Source: CBDBJK01 sp965206395
GTDB lineage: Bacteria; Chloroflexota; Dehalococcoidia; Lucifugimonadales; CATOSD01
NCBI GenBank assembly: GCA_965206395.1
Contig: CBDBJK010000030.1
Location: 124,001 to 188,000, forward strand
DNA: 64,000 nucleotides
Direction of reading: 5' to 3'
Below the pieces are notes generated by a model. That model worked only from the letters and a program-made list of their open reading frames with translations, had not been told where the DNA came from and did no database searches. The position numbers were made by a program, and so were the translations under genes. Below, in pieces: positions 28,304 through 37,600 of the stretch (position 1 is the stretch's first letter; every line of letters starts with the position of its first letter).

Positions 28304-29245
28304 ATGTCAAATCAGCAGGGCGTGCCGTGCGGAATAGCCATACCGCAGATATTCCCCGACGGCCCGGTGGACATGACGCTAATACGGGACTACGTCGAGA
28401 GAGCGGAGTTGCTCGGCTACCATAGCCTCTGGGTGCAGGAGGACATAATCGGCGACACCTCATCGCTGGAGCCGATAAACCTTCTTTGCTACATCGCGGC
28501 TGTCACCCAGAACATACGCCTCGGCACGTCGGTGATTGTCGCCACGACGCGAAACCCCGTGATACTGGCAAAGGAGTTCAGCACCCTCGACCAGTTGAGC
28601 AACGGGCGTCTGATAATCGGGATTAGCCTCGGCGGGCGTCCGAACCTATACCCGATTCTTGGCGGGCCTACGGAGAAGCGCGTCCGTCACTTTGTGGACA
28701 GCCTGAACGTGATGAAAGCCCTCTGGGAGCAGTCCGAAGCAAAATACGACGGCCACTTCTGGACGCTGGACGGCGAGCCAATGGAACCCAAACCCGTTCA
28801 AAAGCCGTATCCTCCGCTCTGGTTCGGAGGACGGAATGCAGACGGCCTGAGACGGGCCGTGCGACACGGCGATGGCTGGATGGGCGCAGGCTCAAGCTCG
28901 ACCGAGGAGTTCAAGAGCCACGTTGGTATCATCAGGGAAAGCCTGGATGCTCAAGGGCGTGACCCATCGACGTTTTATATTTCCAAGCGAGTGTACATCG
29001 CGCTCGACGACGACGAGGCCCGCGCGGAACGCCGCTTGCGAGAGTGGTTCGGACAGCGCTATCGCGGAAACTCCGAGATGGCAACAAGCGTTTCAGTATG
29101 GGGAAGCGCTTCACGTTGCCTGGAGGGTCTGGCAGAGATTGTCGAGGAAGGCGCTCAGATGATTATGCTCAACCCCGTCTTCGATCATATGGAGCACCTC
29201 GAAGCGTTCCCAAAGGACATAATCCCAAACCTTCGCCTGTCGTGA
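28304..29245 (+). CDS. LLM-class (luciferase-like, probably F420-dependent) oxidoreductase
   Basis: 313 residues, a TIM barrel of the luciferase-like monooxygenase family: YHSLWVQEDIIGD, RLGTSVIVATTRNPVILAKEFSTLD (split), GRLIIGISLGG and PPLWFGGRNADGLRRAVRHGDGWM. The pattern fits F420-dependent reductases/dehydrogenases common in Actinobacteria and Chloroflexi; FMN is possible. The substrate is unknown. It lies 39 bp after larB and may share its transcript. Confidence 0.85.
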   Translation: MSNQQGVPCGIAIPQIFPDGPVDMTLIRDYVERAELLGYHSLWVQEDIIGDTSSLEPINLLCYIAAVTQNIRLGTSVIVATTRNPVILAKEFSTLDQLSNGRLIIGISLGGRPNLYPILGGPTEKRVRHFVDSLNVMKALWEQSEAKYDGHFWTLDGEPMEPKPVQKPYPPLWFGGRNADGLRRAVRHGDGWMGAGSSSTEEFKSHVGIIRESLDAQGRDPSTFYISKRVYIALDDDEARAERRLREWFGQRYRGNSEMATSVSVWGSASRCLEGLAEIVEEGAQMIMLNPVFDHMEHLEAFPKDIIPNLRLS

Positions 29246-29414
29246 TTGGCGGCCCTCACCACATTTAGTTGACAGTTTATTGCCATTCAGGTATCCTACA
29301 GTCTCAATGCGGTCTAACCGCCGCAAAATCACGTCGTTGAAAAATAAGGGAATCTTTCGTTTCAGAAAGCCTGATGCGTTTGCTCACCTCACGCCCTGCT
29401 TACATGGGAGTAGC

Positions 29415-29935
29415 ATGATGAAAAGATACCTGTACGGGATCATCGCGGTCGCTGCGCTAGCTATCACCGTTGCGGTGTTGGGCATTAGCGCTGCTGTCGC
29501 CGACGGGGGCGAAAACGCAAACGCCAACGATGATTCGATTGCGCAGCCAAACGCCGCTTTCCATGTACACATCCTTGCGCCGAAGGCTCCAGTTCCCTTC
29601 AGCAGGTGAAATATAGTGGGACACTACAGGACATCCTGCCAAACGATCTGGACGTGTTCGTGTATCTGAACATGGGGACGGAAGACGTTACGCTTGAGTT
29701 GATGGCCGAGGACGGTAGCACACATGGCGACACAATGTGGGTCAAGGCGCTTGTGAGGATATCGCCGGGCGCCCCGTTCGTTTCCGTGGGGACAGAGGTG
29801 TGTACCTCGCCCGCCGATCCATGCCTGATTAGCACCCCATTCCCTGTCGGATCGATTGTCCTTGCTGTCGTGGGCTACATAGATGTGCCGGGGAATTTCC
29901 CCGCAGGCTACGAATTCACGGCGACTGCGTTTTAG
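29415..29935 (+). pseudogene. secreted protein gene with frameshift
   Basis: ATG 29415/29418 (GGGAG upstream) starts a signal peptide (MKRYLYGIIAVAALAITVAV), but the frame stops at TGA 29607. A second frame, entering near 29606, continues to 29935 with YSGTLQDILPNDLDVFVYLNMG and TEVCTSPADPCLIS. It looks like one small secreted beta-rich protein broken by a single indel near 29570-29605. The mature domain is not recognised. Either the gene is dead or one base is wrong. Confidence 0.6.
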
Positions 29936-29959
29936 CTCGAACCTTCCGAGCAGTGTGAC

Positions 29960-30355
29960 CTAAATCGTTCTTGACCTCAACAACTGGTACGGAGGATGCG
30001 GCTCGTCTAGCGGCACGCGCTCCAACTCCTCTGAGACAGGGTTGACCTTGAACCCAAGGTTCTCAAGAATCTCATATCCGATCAGTGGGATAGGCGCATG
30101 GAGCATAGTGCCCACAAAGCCTTGCCCCTCAAGTTCACCAATCGCTATATAGGTATCATACTCAACGATACCTGTGGCAGTGCGGACTCTGGCCCTGCCA
30201 CGCGGTATCATGGTCAGCCCCAATTTTTCTATTTCCTCGATGGGCAGGCCCATGTAGGTTGAGCCAGTGTTCACTAGAAATCTGAACTCTTTGCTCCTGT
30301 CCGGGCCGTTGATAGTCGCGTTTACAAACGTTCGTCCCATAATATCGAGCCTCAC
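29960..30355 (-). CDS. retropepsin-like aspartyl protease homologue lacking catalytic Asp
   Basis: About 126-131 residues (GTG 30355 or ATG 30340). Clan AA fold: the flap-strand motif FRFLVNTGSTYMGLP aligns with the single-domain bacterial retropepsins (usually LVDTGST), and PLIGYEILENLGF is the second conserved strand. The catalytic Asp is Asn (AAC), so proteolysis is unlikely unless the base is an error. It is co-directional with and 12 bp after the phosphatase gene. Confidence 0.75.
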   Translation of the reverse strand: MRLDIMGRTFVNATINGPDRSKEFRFLVNTGSTYMGLPIEEIEKLGLTMIPRGRARVRTATGIVEYDTYIAIGELEGQGFVGTMLHAPIPLIGYEILENLGFKVNPVSEELERVPLDEPHPPYQLLRSRTI

Positions 30356-30367
30356 ACTAGCGGCAGT

Positions 30368-30799
30368 TTACCCGATCTCGCGCACAAGCTCCTCGACTCT
30401 CTGCCTGATTTCCCGATAAATATCGAATGCGGCTTCATCTTCCTGCCCAAGGGCATCAGATATGTCCCAGTGGACTACCTTGCCGCCCTCCTTCACATAG
30501 TCCAGCCATCTTTCTCTTTCGTTGATTACGATAACCCTGTCGGCCTTATCAATCATCTCAGGGGTTAGCTGGGTGCTTTCATTCTCGGAGGCGTCTACCC
30601 CGAACTCTCTTTGGATGTACAGAATTGACCTCTGGCCTGGAACATCTTCGATTTTTCTACTGGGAAGGGCCAGCCTTGCTACGTTCTCGTCTACGCCCAT
30701 GCCAGCGCTGTCGGACTCGTGTTTCGAGAGTTTATTGAAATACACCTGTGCAACCTGGCTTCTGCCTATGTTTGCCTGGCAGACAAATAGAACTTTCAT
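30368..30799 (-). CDS. low-molecular-weight protein-tyrosine phosphatase / ArsC-like
   Basis: 143 residues. The N-terminal P-loop VCQANIGRS has Cys7 and Arg13 in the C-x5-R motif, and a general-acid Asp appears later (HWDISDALGQ). It fits the LMW-PTP fold, covering phosphatases and thioredoxin-type arsenate reductases. No arsenic genes are near, so phosphatase is preferred. Probably one transcript with the retropepsin-like gene. Confidence 0.85.
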   Translation of the reverse strand: MKVLFVCQANIGRSQVAQVYFNKLSKHESDSAGMGVDENVARLALPSRKIEDVPGQRSILYIQREFGVDASENESTQLTPEMIDKADRVIVINERERWLDYVKEGGKVVHWDISDALGQEDEAAFDIYREIRQRVEELVREIG

Positions 30800-30839
30800 G
30801 GCTCTGTGTCGTCTCCTTCAGATTGTCGTATGGCAGTCG

Positions 30840-31943
30840 CTAGTCCAGCACGCGTTCGAAGACGTAGCGGCCCATGTCACGGTTTTCCTCGAACGAGAAG
30901 CCGTCGAAGTCGCCGTTGTAGCCAATCAGCGGGATGTTCTGTTCGTGCGTAGAGGCGTGGGAGCGCAGGCGCGGCGGAATCTCGACCTCTGTGGGGTCGC
31001 CGAAGACTGCGTCCGGCTCTCCGGTGACGACTATGTCGCCGATGCGCTCGTAGTGGAGCCTGAGCTTTGCGGAGGCGTCATCCCTGGAAAGCGCCTCCTC
31101 GACGCCGGGGGTATCTCGCAGCACCTTTAGCGCGTCGTTAGTCTGATCGGGATTGTCGAGGTACACGAAGATGCAGCCGCCCAGATTGGCGTGATGCACG
31201 ACGTAGCGGTCTTTGATGATTGGCACAGGGCTGGCCCCGATGCCGCGCCTCGATAGCGCCTCTTTGAGGTCTACCATTCGGGTTTTGCGCGACATGCCAT
31301 GATCGGCGGTGACCAGCAAAGTCACGTCGGGGTGAGCCTCTATCAGCGCGCCGATGGCATCGTCCAGAATGGTCATGTGCTTCTGAGACTCCGGCTCGTT
31401 CGGGCCGAAGGTGTGCATGGCGTAGTCGGTGGTGGTGATATACACCAGGTCAACCGGACGCTGGGACATTATGTAGCTTCCGGCTCTGATTGCCCAGCCG
31501 TTGACCTCCAGGGAGTATATCTCTGGAGGCGCGCCGACCCCCTCTATCACCCAGTCAAGTGGTCGCTCCGACGATACTGCGACCGTAGCGCCGTCCGAAA
31601 GCAGGGTGCGGAGCTTGTCCTTGGACGTGACGAGTACAGATGTTTTGCCTTGCTTCTGCGCTCTCTGGAACATGGTTTCGGCAAGTATATACTCGCTCGA
31701 CTCCATGTAAATCTCGTCGTTGGTTTCGCGCACCAGCCTGTAGTTGGAGCTGATGCCGTGGACTTCAGGGTAGTTTGCGGTCACAAGCGAGACGTTGTTG
31801 ACATTTGTCACCGATGGCATGATGCAGCGGCCTATCTTGAGGAAACCCTTCTTGCCGAGCGCTCTGAGGTTGGGCGTTTCGCACGCCTCAAGGTACTCAG
31901 GATCGAAGCCGTCGATGCAGATAACAACCGTTGTCTTTGACAT
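30840..31943 (-). CDS. phosphonoacetate hydrolase-like enzyme (alkaline phosphatase superfamily)
   Basis: 367 residues. Metal-binding landmarks: CIDGFDPEYLEAC (first Asp near residue 10), nucleophile Thr in MPSVTNVNNVS, TTTDYAMHTFGP (Asp and His) and TADHGM (Asp-His). NNVSLVTANYPEVHGI is typical of PhnA, which cleaves the C-P bond of phosphonoacetate to acetate and phosphate. Start ATG 31943 follows AAGGAC. No phosphonate transporter or regulator is nearby, so a related phosphodiesterase role is possible. Confidence 0.82.
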   Translation of the reverse strand: MSKTTVVICIDGFDPEYLEACETPNLRALGKKGFLKIGRCIMPSVTNVNNVSLVTANYPEVHGISSNYRLVRETNDEIYMESSEYILAETMFQRAQKQGKTSVLVTSKDKLRTLLSDGATVAVSSERPLDWVIEGVGAPPEIYSLEVNGWAIRAGSYIMSQRPVDLVYITTTDYAMHTFGPNEPESQKHMTILDDAIGALIEAHPDVTLLVTADHGMSRKTRMVDLKEALSRRGIGASPVPIIKDRYVVHHANLGGCIFVYLDNPDQTNDALKVLRDTPGVEEALSRDDASAKLRLHYERIGDIVVTGEPDAVFGDPTEVEIPPRLRSHASTHEQNIPLIGYNGDFDGFSFEENRDMGRYVFERVLD

Positions 31944-32096
31944 AGCAAGTCCTTCTCAAAACATTAGCCTTAGAGGATATCGCCACAATTCTAGCAAATC
32001 GAGCAGTTAACCGCATCTATTCCAATAAATGGACAGGCACGACTCCAACTATAGCTTGCAGACTGGCGGATACTAGACTAGAATTGAGTGTAAATT

Positions 32097-32618
32097 ATGG
32101 CTGGCGCAAAGAATGAATTTACGAATTTAACCAGGCTAACCCCGGAAGCAATAGGCGAGCCGGGTAAACGCACGTTCCGGGTTATGGCGGACAGCGGCAG
32201 TAGCTCTGCGACTATATGGCTGGAAAAGGAACAGCTTTTTCAGCTAGCCTTGGCGATGCAGCAGCTTTTTGTTTCGCTCTCCAAACAGAGTGGTACTTCA
32301 GGCACACCGCCCGTCGAACGTGAAGCGAAAGGGTTGACGAGCCTCGATTTCAAGGCGAACAAGCTGGCGTTGGGCCACGATGCCAACAGGGGAATGTTCA
32401 TAATCGATGCCCACGATCTTGAGGACGAAGACGAGGATACTCCTGTTGTACGAGTCTGGGCTAGCAGGGAGCAGGTAGAAAAATTCGCTGAAGAGGCCAT
32501 TCGCGTGTGTGCCAGCGGACGACCGCTATGTCCGCTCTGTGGCAGGCCCATCGACCCCGAAGGTCACGGTTGCCCTCGCGTCAATGGGCACGCGAAAGCC
32601 CTCGATTTGCGAGAGTAA
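32097..32618 (+). CDS. DUF3090 family protein
   Basis: 173 residues, full length for the family: FTNLTRLTPEAIGEPGKRTFRVMA at the start, SLDFKANKLALGHDANRGMFII in the middle, and a C-terminal zinc ribbon CPLCGRPIDPEGHGCPRVNGH. In Actinobacteria and Chloroflexi this gene sits with a histidine-phosphatase gene and an SCO1664-type kinase-like gene; the latter is here at 33820, separated by a GNAT gene. The role of the set is unknown. Confidence 0.9.
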   Translation: MAGAKNEFTNLTRLTPEAIGEPGKRTFRVMADSGSSSATIWLEKEQLFQLALAMQQLFVSLSKQSGTSGTPPVEREAKGLTSLDFKANKLALGHDANRGMFIIDAHDLEDEDEDTPVVRVWASREQVEKFAEEAIRVCASGRPLCPLCGRPIDPEGHGCPRVNGHAKALDLRE

Positions 32619-32730
32619 CGCCTCTGTCAGCCTATCTTGGTATAGCACAGAGGCTCGCTAGTATCGTTACCCCCTTGACTTGCTACTCCCAGATTTAAGC
32701 GTAAGCCAACCGCCTGAGTTATTTATTCGC

Positions 32731-32777
32731 AAGCGTTCAGCTCCTAGTTAGAAGGTGTAGAGGACGTGAACGCTTAC
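32731..32777 (+). repeat. 47-bp direct repeat, copy 1
   Basis: Starts AAGCGTTCAGCTCCTAG and ends GACGTGAACGCTTAC. The ends can pair (AAGCGTTCA / TGAACGCTT), with an inner TCCT / AGGA. The second copy at 33785-33831 covers the start of the SCO1664-like gene; here the matching GTG opens a 9-codon frame only. Confidence 0.8.
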
Positions 32778-32903
32778 TATGAACACCAACGATAGTGGGA
32801 TGGTGGATAGCGCCAGCAAGCTAAAGGTGAAAGCGCGACTTGAGGCGTCAGGTATGCCATTTGGCGTGTATTAGAGCCGGTTTAGTAAGGAAAGACAGCT
32901 GGT

Positions 32904-33761
32904 ATGTCAATCGAGTTGGTCCCAGTGATGCCTGAGCATATAGAGGAACTAGGCGGAATGCACTACGAGGCATTCAAAGGGATTGCCGATAGGTTTAGCG
33001 TGCCGCCTATTTCTGATAGCGTTGCCAGTTCGCAACGGGGTATTAATTGGCTGACCAATCACCCGAAAATCTATGGAGTCGCTGCGCTGGAAGATGGCAA
33101 GCTGGTAGGCGCTGCTTATGTTTCGATGCGAGATGAGGTAGCAGCCGTCGGCCCAGTATTCGTATCGCCACTATGCCAGGGTAAAGGCATCGGTCGCATA
33201 CTTACTCAAAATGTCGTTAATCAGGCCAGACAGGGAGGATTCGAGAGGATAAGGCTCGTTCAGGACGCCGTTAACGTGTCATCACTTTCGTTGTACATCT
33301 CTCTTGGATTTGATGTGAAAGAAACTATGGCATTCATGCGGCCAAAGCCAATCTCAGACTCAGTTGAAGGCATTCGTCTTGCAAATGAGTCTGACTTACC
33401 AGCAATTGAGCGCCTGTCCAGGGACATCTATAAAATAAGCCGCCGTAATGAAGTGGCTGAGGACATTTATTCGGGCGACCCTGTGCTGTTGTTGGAGCGA
33501 GAGTATCGAATCACTGGATACTTCTTGCCTGGTATGGATGGGCACGGTGTCGCCGAGGATGATGAAGACATGTTGGCGCTCATCGGGGAGGCCGCGGCTC
33601 GATTCCCCGAACTGAGCAGGTTTCATTGTCCCCTAAGCCAAGCTAGCCTATATCGAAAAGTCTTGAAGGCAGGCTTCCGAACTATGGACTTAGCAAACCT
33701 CATGGCGTTAGGGCCGTATGAACGTCCTGACGGGGCCTGGACGGCCTCTGTTTACTATTAA
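32904..33761 (+). CDS. tandem GNAT acetyltransferase-like protein
   Basis: 285 residues. The first GNAT domain (1-150) has the acetyl-CoA loop VFVSPLCQGKGIGRIL and LSLYISLGFDVKET. The second (from about 155, IRLANESDLPAIERL) is degenerate, without a clear Q/R-x2-G-x-G/A loop. Two-domain GNATs of this kind have unknown substrates. It sits between two copies of a 47-bp repeat and splits the usual DUF3090 / SCO1664 pair, so it may be an insertion into that locus. Confidence 0.82.
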   Translation: MSIELVPVMPEHIEELGGMHYEAFKGIADRFSVPPISDSVASSQRGINWLTNHPKIYGVAALEDGKLVGAAYVSMRDEVAAVGPVFVSPLCQGKGIGRILTQNVVNQARQGGFERIRLVQDAVNVSSLSLYISLGFDVKETMAFMRPKPISDSVEGIRLANESDLPAIERLSRDIYKISRRNEVAEDIYSGDPVLLLEREYRITGYFLPGMDGHGVAEDDEDMLALIGEAAARFPELSRFHCPLSQASLYRKVLKAGFRTMDLANLMALGPYERPDGAWTASVYY

Positions 33762-33784
33762 TCTAGAAGGTGGTCATCTGGTAT

Positions 33785-33831
33785 AAGCGTTCAGCTCCTA
33801 GCCAGAAAGTGCAAGGGACGTGAACGCCTAC
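33785..33831 (+). repeat. 47-bp direct repeat, copy 2
   Basis: About 85% identical to 32731-32777. It contains the GTG start (33820) of the downstream gene, so it covers the translation start region. Confidence 0.8.
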
Positions 33832-34647
33832 ATTTATTCATTAATTTTGGAGCAAATTAATAGCTTGTCTCCTCGAAGGCGAAGAAATCGCAATGAACCT
33901 GCCGATGACGCCGACGGCACACCCGTCGAGTTGTCCGAGGAAGAAGCGTGTCCTCTGCTAGAGTCTGGTGAGATAACCGGCGGATATAGGATGCCGTGGG
34001 GGTCGAACTACACCTTCATGGTGCGGATAGACGCAGGCCCAGGCAAACATCTCCGTGCCATCTACAAGCCACGCGACGGCGAACGCCCGCTTTATGACTT
34101 CCCTTCAGGAACACTTTACAAGCGCGAGCTTGCGACGTTTGTGTTGAGCCGCGACCTTGGCTGGCCCGACGTGCCCCTGACGTTAATAAGGGAGGGGCCA
34201 TACGGAGTAGGCTCGATTCAGCATTACATCGAGTGCGACCCGCAGATAACGTACTTCGACATGATAGATGAGAAGGCCGAGGAGCTTAGAAAGTTCGCTA
34301 TCTTTGACCTGCTGGTGAACAACGCCGACCGCAAAGCAGGCCACTGCCTGCTGGACAAAGACGGACGGGTGTGGAGTATAGACCACGGACTGACATTCCA
34401 TCCCGTCTTCAAGCTGCGCACGGTGATGCTTGAGTTCTGGGGTCAGCCTGTGCCGGATAACTTGATAGCTGATTTGGAAGCCCTTCGCGTAAGGCTCCAA
34501 TCACCGGATGGGCTGGCTGACCAACTGGTCGAAATGCTTTCGCAGCAGGAGGTATTGGCGCTTGTGAAACGTCTTCAAGCCATCCTGCGAGATTGCGCTC
34601 TTCCCAAACTCGATCCCTACAGCAACGTGCCCTGGCCCTGGGTCTAA
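33820..34647 (+). CDS. SCO1664-family kinase-like protein
   Basis: 275 residues from GTG 33820. Markers are EEACPLLESGEITGGYRMPWGSNYTF (split), RAIYKPRDGERPLYDFPSGTLYKRE, IFDLLVNNADRKAGHCLLDKDGRVWSIDHGLTF and a C-terminal YSNVPWPWV. This is the PI3/HipA-like kinase fold: the Lys in IYKP, Asn-Asn-Asp-Arg as catalytic loop and Asp-His-Gly as the metal loop. The family partners DUF3090 proteins (32097). No substrate is known. The ribosome site AGGGA lies very close to the GTG, within the repeat. Confidence 0.88.
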   Translation: MNAYIYSLILEQINSLSPRRRRNRNEPADDADGTPVELSEEEACPLLESGEITGGYRMPWGSNYTFMVRIDAGPGKHLRAIYKPRDGERPLYDFPSGTLYKRELATFVLSRDLGWPDVPLTLIREGPYGVGSIQHYIECDPQITYFDMIDEKAEELRKFAIFDLLVNNADRKAGHCLLDKDGRVWSIDHGLTFHPVFKLRTVMLEFWGQPVPDNLIADLEALRVRLQSPDGLADQLVEMLSQQEVLALVKRLQAILRDCALPKLDPYSNVPWPWV

Positions 34648-34705
34648 GCGCAAAACACATCCTGCAACGCCGCGTGCCAAAGACTACCAGTGCCATGAGT
34701 TGACG

Positions 34706-34957
34706 CTACGAGATTGCTGCTGACTCTTTGGGCAGCATGCCGTCAAGCATCATCTCCATCGCCATCGTATGGCTGCACGTGTTATGACCGCTAAAGTAGT
34801 GGCAAGTGCATTCCCATATTCCCGCCTCGTAGCAGATCGTGTATTCGCTGTTATCGCCTCGGAACTCCGCCTGACAGTGGATAAATCTAACGCGGTCTCG
34901 CTGCTCTGCATAGTCCTTGGCCTTCTCGATCTTCCTGACGAGGCTTGATGAAACCAT
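34706..34957 (-). CDS. SWIM zinc-finger protein
   Basis: 83 residues. The C-terminal half carries the SWIM motif C-x-C-x(n)-C-x-H: WECTCHYFSGHNTCSHTMAMEMM. The N-terminal half is basic and helical (LVRKIEKAKDYAEQRDRVRF). Stand-alone SWIM proteins probably bind nucleic acid or protein. It has no operon partner. Confidence 0.82.
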   Translation of the reverse strand: MVSSSLVRKIEKAKDYAEQRDRVRFIHCQAEFRGDNSEYTICYEAGIWECTCHYFSGHNTCSHTMAMEMMLDGMLPKESAAIS

Positions 34958-35243
34958 TGGCTTATTCCCTCCATGCCGACTAAGTATTTAGAACCGCTGA
35001 GAACGCAGAGTTCGCAGAGAGTTTATTTTTATTTTCCTATCTCAGTCCTTCTGCGGAAGGACGCGCTCTGCGGTGAATTTTGAGACAGTTTCTTATTGAT
35101 TCTCCAGTCTCAATGCAACTATACGTTCCTTAGAGTCCGATTGTACTGTGAGTTTATTCGCACAGTCAATCGGATGTGCGTTGCCGTAATCGTCAATGAG
35201 AAAGGCGCGATTTTTTAGAGGTCGCACGGTATAATAAGTCTCG

Positions 35244-37574
35244 ATGAATCTACCTCGCCTGCTGCTCCAACTACTTCTCGGAAAACGCCTCCCCACGACA
35301 AGCGGGACTTTAGAAATCGACGGCATCAAAGGGCCGGTTCTAATCAGGCGGGATCGCTACAGCATCCCTCATATCGAAGCGGAACGGGACGAGGACGCAT
35401 GGTATGGCCTCGGATTCTGTCAAGGGCAAGACCACGCCGTGCAGCTTGAAGGACTTCTTCGCATCGTGCGAGGCACTATGGCCGAGGTGACAGGCCCCGA
35501 TGCCCTCCCTATGGATCGCCTCTCTCGACGTATTGGGTTCCGGCACGCCGCTGAAAAGCAACTGCAAACTATCGGCGACGAAGAGCGACTATACGTAGAA
35601 GCCTATGCCAGAGGGGTTTCCGATGGCTCGACGCTAGGGTGTCGCAAGCTGCCCCATGAGTTCGCCTTCATACGAAGCAGGCCCACGCCCTTTCAGGCCG
35701 CCGACGTTATAGCCATAGGAAAGTTCATAGGATTTACACTCGCATCAAACTGGGACTCCGAACTGGTGCGTCTGAAAATCCTCACCGAAGATGGACTCAA
35801 GGCCCTCAAGGCCCTGGACTTCGCTTGGCCTGACTGGCATTTTGTCACATCTCCTCCGGGCACACTCGCAGGCCCCGCGCTGGACAGGCTGGCCGAAGAC
35901 CTGACTGTATTTACCGCAAACGTCGGAAGGGGTGGAGCATCCAATAACTGGGCCATCGCCCCATCTCGCACCGCTACGGGACGGCCCATACTCGCAAACG
36001 ACCCTCACCTGCCTCCGGCACTTCCTCCTTACTGGTATCTGGCCCACGTCCGCACGCCGAGCTTGGCAGTCGCAGGGGCTACCTTCACCGGCACACCCGT
36101 GTTTATTGCGGGTCATAACGGCACGGTCGCGTGGGGAGTGACCGCTGGCATGATAGACAACTCCGACCTGTTCATAGAAGAGATCGGCCCCGACGGGCAG
36201 AGCGTCCGTGAGGGCGACGGCTTCGTGCCGTGCGAAGTGCGGAGAGAGGTCATCAAGGTCAAGGGTCGAAAAGCTGTCGAGGAAGACATCCTGGTAACGC
36301 CGAGAGGCCCCATCATCGGCCCTGCGCTGGATGGCGACATCGGCGCGATTTCACTGAGCGCGACCTGGTTGTCCGACAGACCGTTCAAGGGATTCAGCCA
36401 GGTTCATCACGCCAAAAACTTCGAGGAGTTTCGAAGCGCGTGGTTGGGTTGGCGGTTCGCGGCCTTTAACATGGCATATGCCGACACGTCCGGCACTATC
36501 GGCTGGCAGTTGGTGGGCGAAGCGCCGAAGCGTCGCAAAGGCTGGGGTACTGTCCCGCTGGCTGGCTGGGATGCTGAAACCGGGTGGGATGCTGACAACG
36601 TGCCTTTCGACGAGCTGCCGCATCTATCCAATCCTGATACTGGCTACGTCGCTACTGCCAACAACCAGCCAACACAGGAGGGGGAAGGGCCGTTTCTGGG
36701 AGTAGACTGGCTGTCTGGTTACCGTTTGTCCCGTATCGTTGAAGCGCTCGATGCAAAGAGCGATTGGGACCTGGCAAGCATTCAGGCGCTCCAGATGGAC
36801 CAGAAGTCCATTCCCTGGCAGGAGATGCGCGACGCCGTGCTGTCCACGTCCACGACGACTGACGAGGCTCGCAAGGCGCTCACGATGCTGACGGCGTGGG
36901 ACGGCGTGGTCGCGGCGGACTCTTCTGCGGCGACTGTTTTCGAGTTCTTCGTTGCGCACATGATCAGGCGAATGGCTGCGATAAAAGCGCCTCGCGCTTC
37001 GCAGTGGGCGCTCGGTAAGGGCTTCGCGTCCCTGATTCCCCACTCGTCATTTGGCGACCGGCATGTCGCCCATCTGGTGCATCTCCTTCGAGAGCAACCT
37101 GAAGAATGGCTGCCGCAGTCATGGCCAGAGGAGATCGAGGACGCTCTGGCCGCCGTATTCAGGACGCTTCAGGGGCGTTACGGCAGCGACACTAATCGCT
37201 GGGCTTGGGGCAGTGTGCGGAAACTGACGCTGCGTCATCCGGTTGGAGTGCGAAAGCCGCTTGACCGGCTTTTCAACCTGGGGCCATTTCCCTGGGGAGG
37301 CGACATTAACACTGTCGGACAGGGAGCTTCCGACCCTACGGACCCTACGGCGAATCCCTTTTTCATTGCATCGCTTCGCGTGGTCATCGACGTTGGGAAC
37401 TGGGACGAAAGCCGGTATGTGCTGCCCGGCGGTCAGTCCGGCAACCCCCTCTCGCCACACTACGACGACCTGCTGCCATTTTGGAAACGCGGCGAGGGAG
37501 TGCCAATCGCGTGGTCGCCCACAGAAGTAGACAAGGCAACTCGATCCACTCTGCACCTGGTGCCGTCGCCGTAG
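35244..37574 (+). CDS. penicillin acylase family amidohydrolase
   Basis: 776 residues, one chain cut autocatalytically into alpha and beta. Alpha part: DRYSIPHIEAERDEDAWYGLGFCQGQDH (split). The beta N-terminal nucleophile Ser lies in GRGGASNNWAIAPSRTATG (about residue 232). Further marks are LANDPHLPPALPPYWY, GTPVFIAGHNGTVAWGVT and DTSGTIGWQLVGEAP. There is no clear signal peptide, so it may be cytoplasmic. Relatives hydrolyse penicillins, acyl-homoserine lactones or other N-acyl amides; the substrate is not predictable. A TATAAT lies shortly upstream. Confidence 0.92.
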   Translation: MNLPRLLLQLLLGKRLPTTSGTLEIDGIKGPVLIRRDRYSIPHIEAERDEDAWYGLGFCQGQDHAVQLEGLLRIVRGTMAEVTGPDALPMDRLSRRIGFRHAAEKQLQTIGDEERLYVEAYARGVSDGSTLGCRKLPHEFAFIRSRPTPFQAADVIAIGKFIGFTLASNWDSELVRLKILTEDGLKALKALDFAWPDWHFVTSPPGTLAGPALDRLAEDLTVFTANVGRGGASNNWAIAPSRTATGRPILANDPHLPPALPPYWYLAHVRTPSLAVAGATFTGTPVFIAGHNGTVAWGVTAGMIDNSDLFIEEIGPDGQSVREGDGFVPCEVRREVIKVKGRKAVEEDILVTPRGPIIGPALDGDIGAISLSATWLSDRPFKGFSQVHHAKNFEEFRSAWLGWRFAAFNMAYADTSGTIGWQLVGEAPKRRKGWGTVPLAGWDAETGWDADNVPFDELPHLSNPDTGYVATANNQPTQEGEGPFLGVDWLSGYRLSRIVEALDAKSDWDLASIQALQMDQKSIPWQEMRDAVLSTSTTTDEARKALTMLTAWDGVVAADSSAATVFEFFVAHMIRRMAAIKAPRASQWALGKGFASLIPHSSFGDRHVAHLVHLLREQPEEWLPQSWPEEIEDALAAVFRTLQGRYGSDTNRWAWGSVRKLTLRHPVGVRKPLDRLFNLGPFPWGGDINTVGQGASDPTDPTANPFFIASLRVVIDVGNWDESRYVLPGGQSGNPLSPHYDDLLPFWKRGEGVPIAWSPTEVDKATRSTLHLVPSP

Positions 37575-37600
37575 ATGTATTCAATCCTTCTGCGGAAGAA

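Noticed and set aside
29415..29935. TGA at 29605-29607 as another selenocysteine
   Set aside because: The frame after the TGA is not the one that continues the protein; the continuation is in another frame, so this is an indel, not recoding.
32731..33831. Pair of 47-bp repeats as a CRISPR array or integrase attachment sites
   Set aside because: Only two copies, about 1 kb apart with a normal gene between, and no Cas or integrase gene nearby.
35093..35233. Minus-strand frame ending ...ERIVALRLENQ upstream of the penicillin acylase gene
   Set aside because: The peptide looks protein-like, but the only start (GTG near 35232) has no ribosome site, and its 5' end overlaps the acylase promoter and start. 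Too weak to call.
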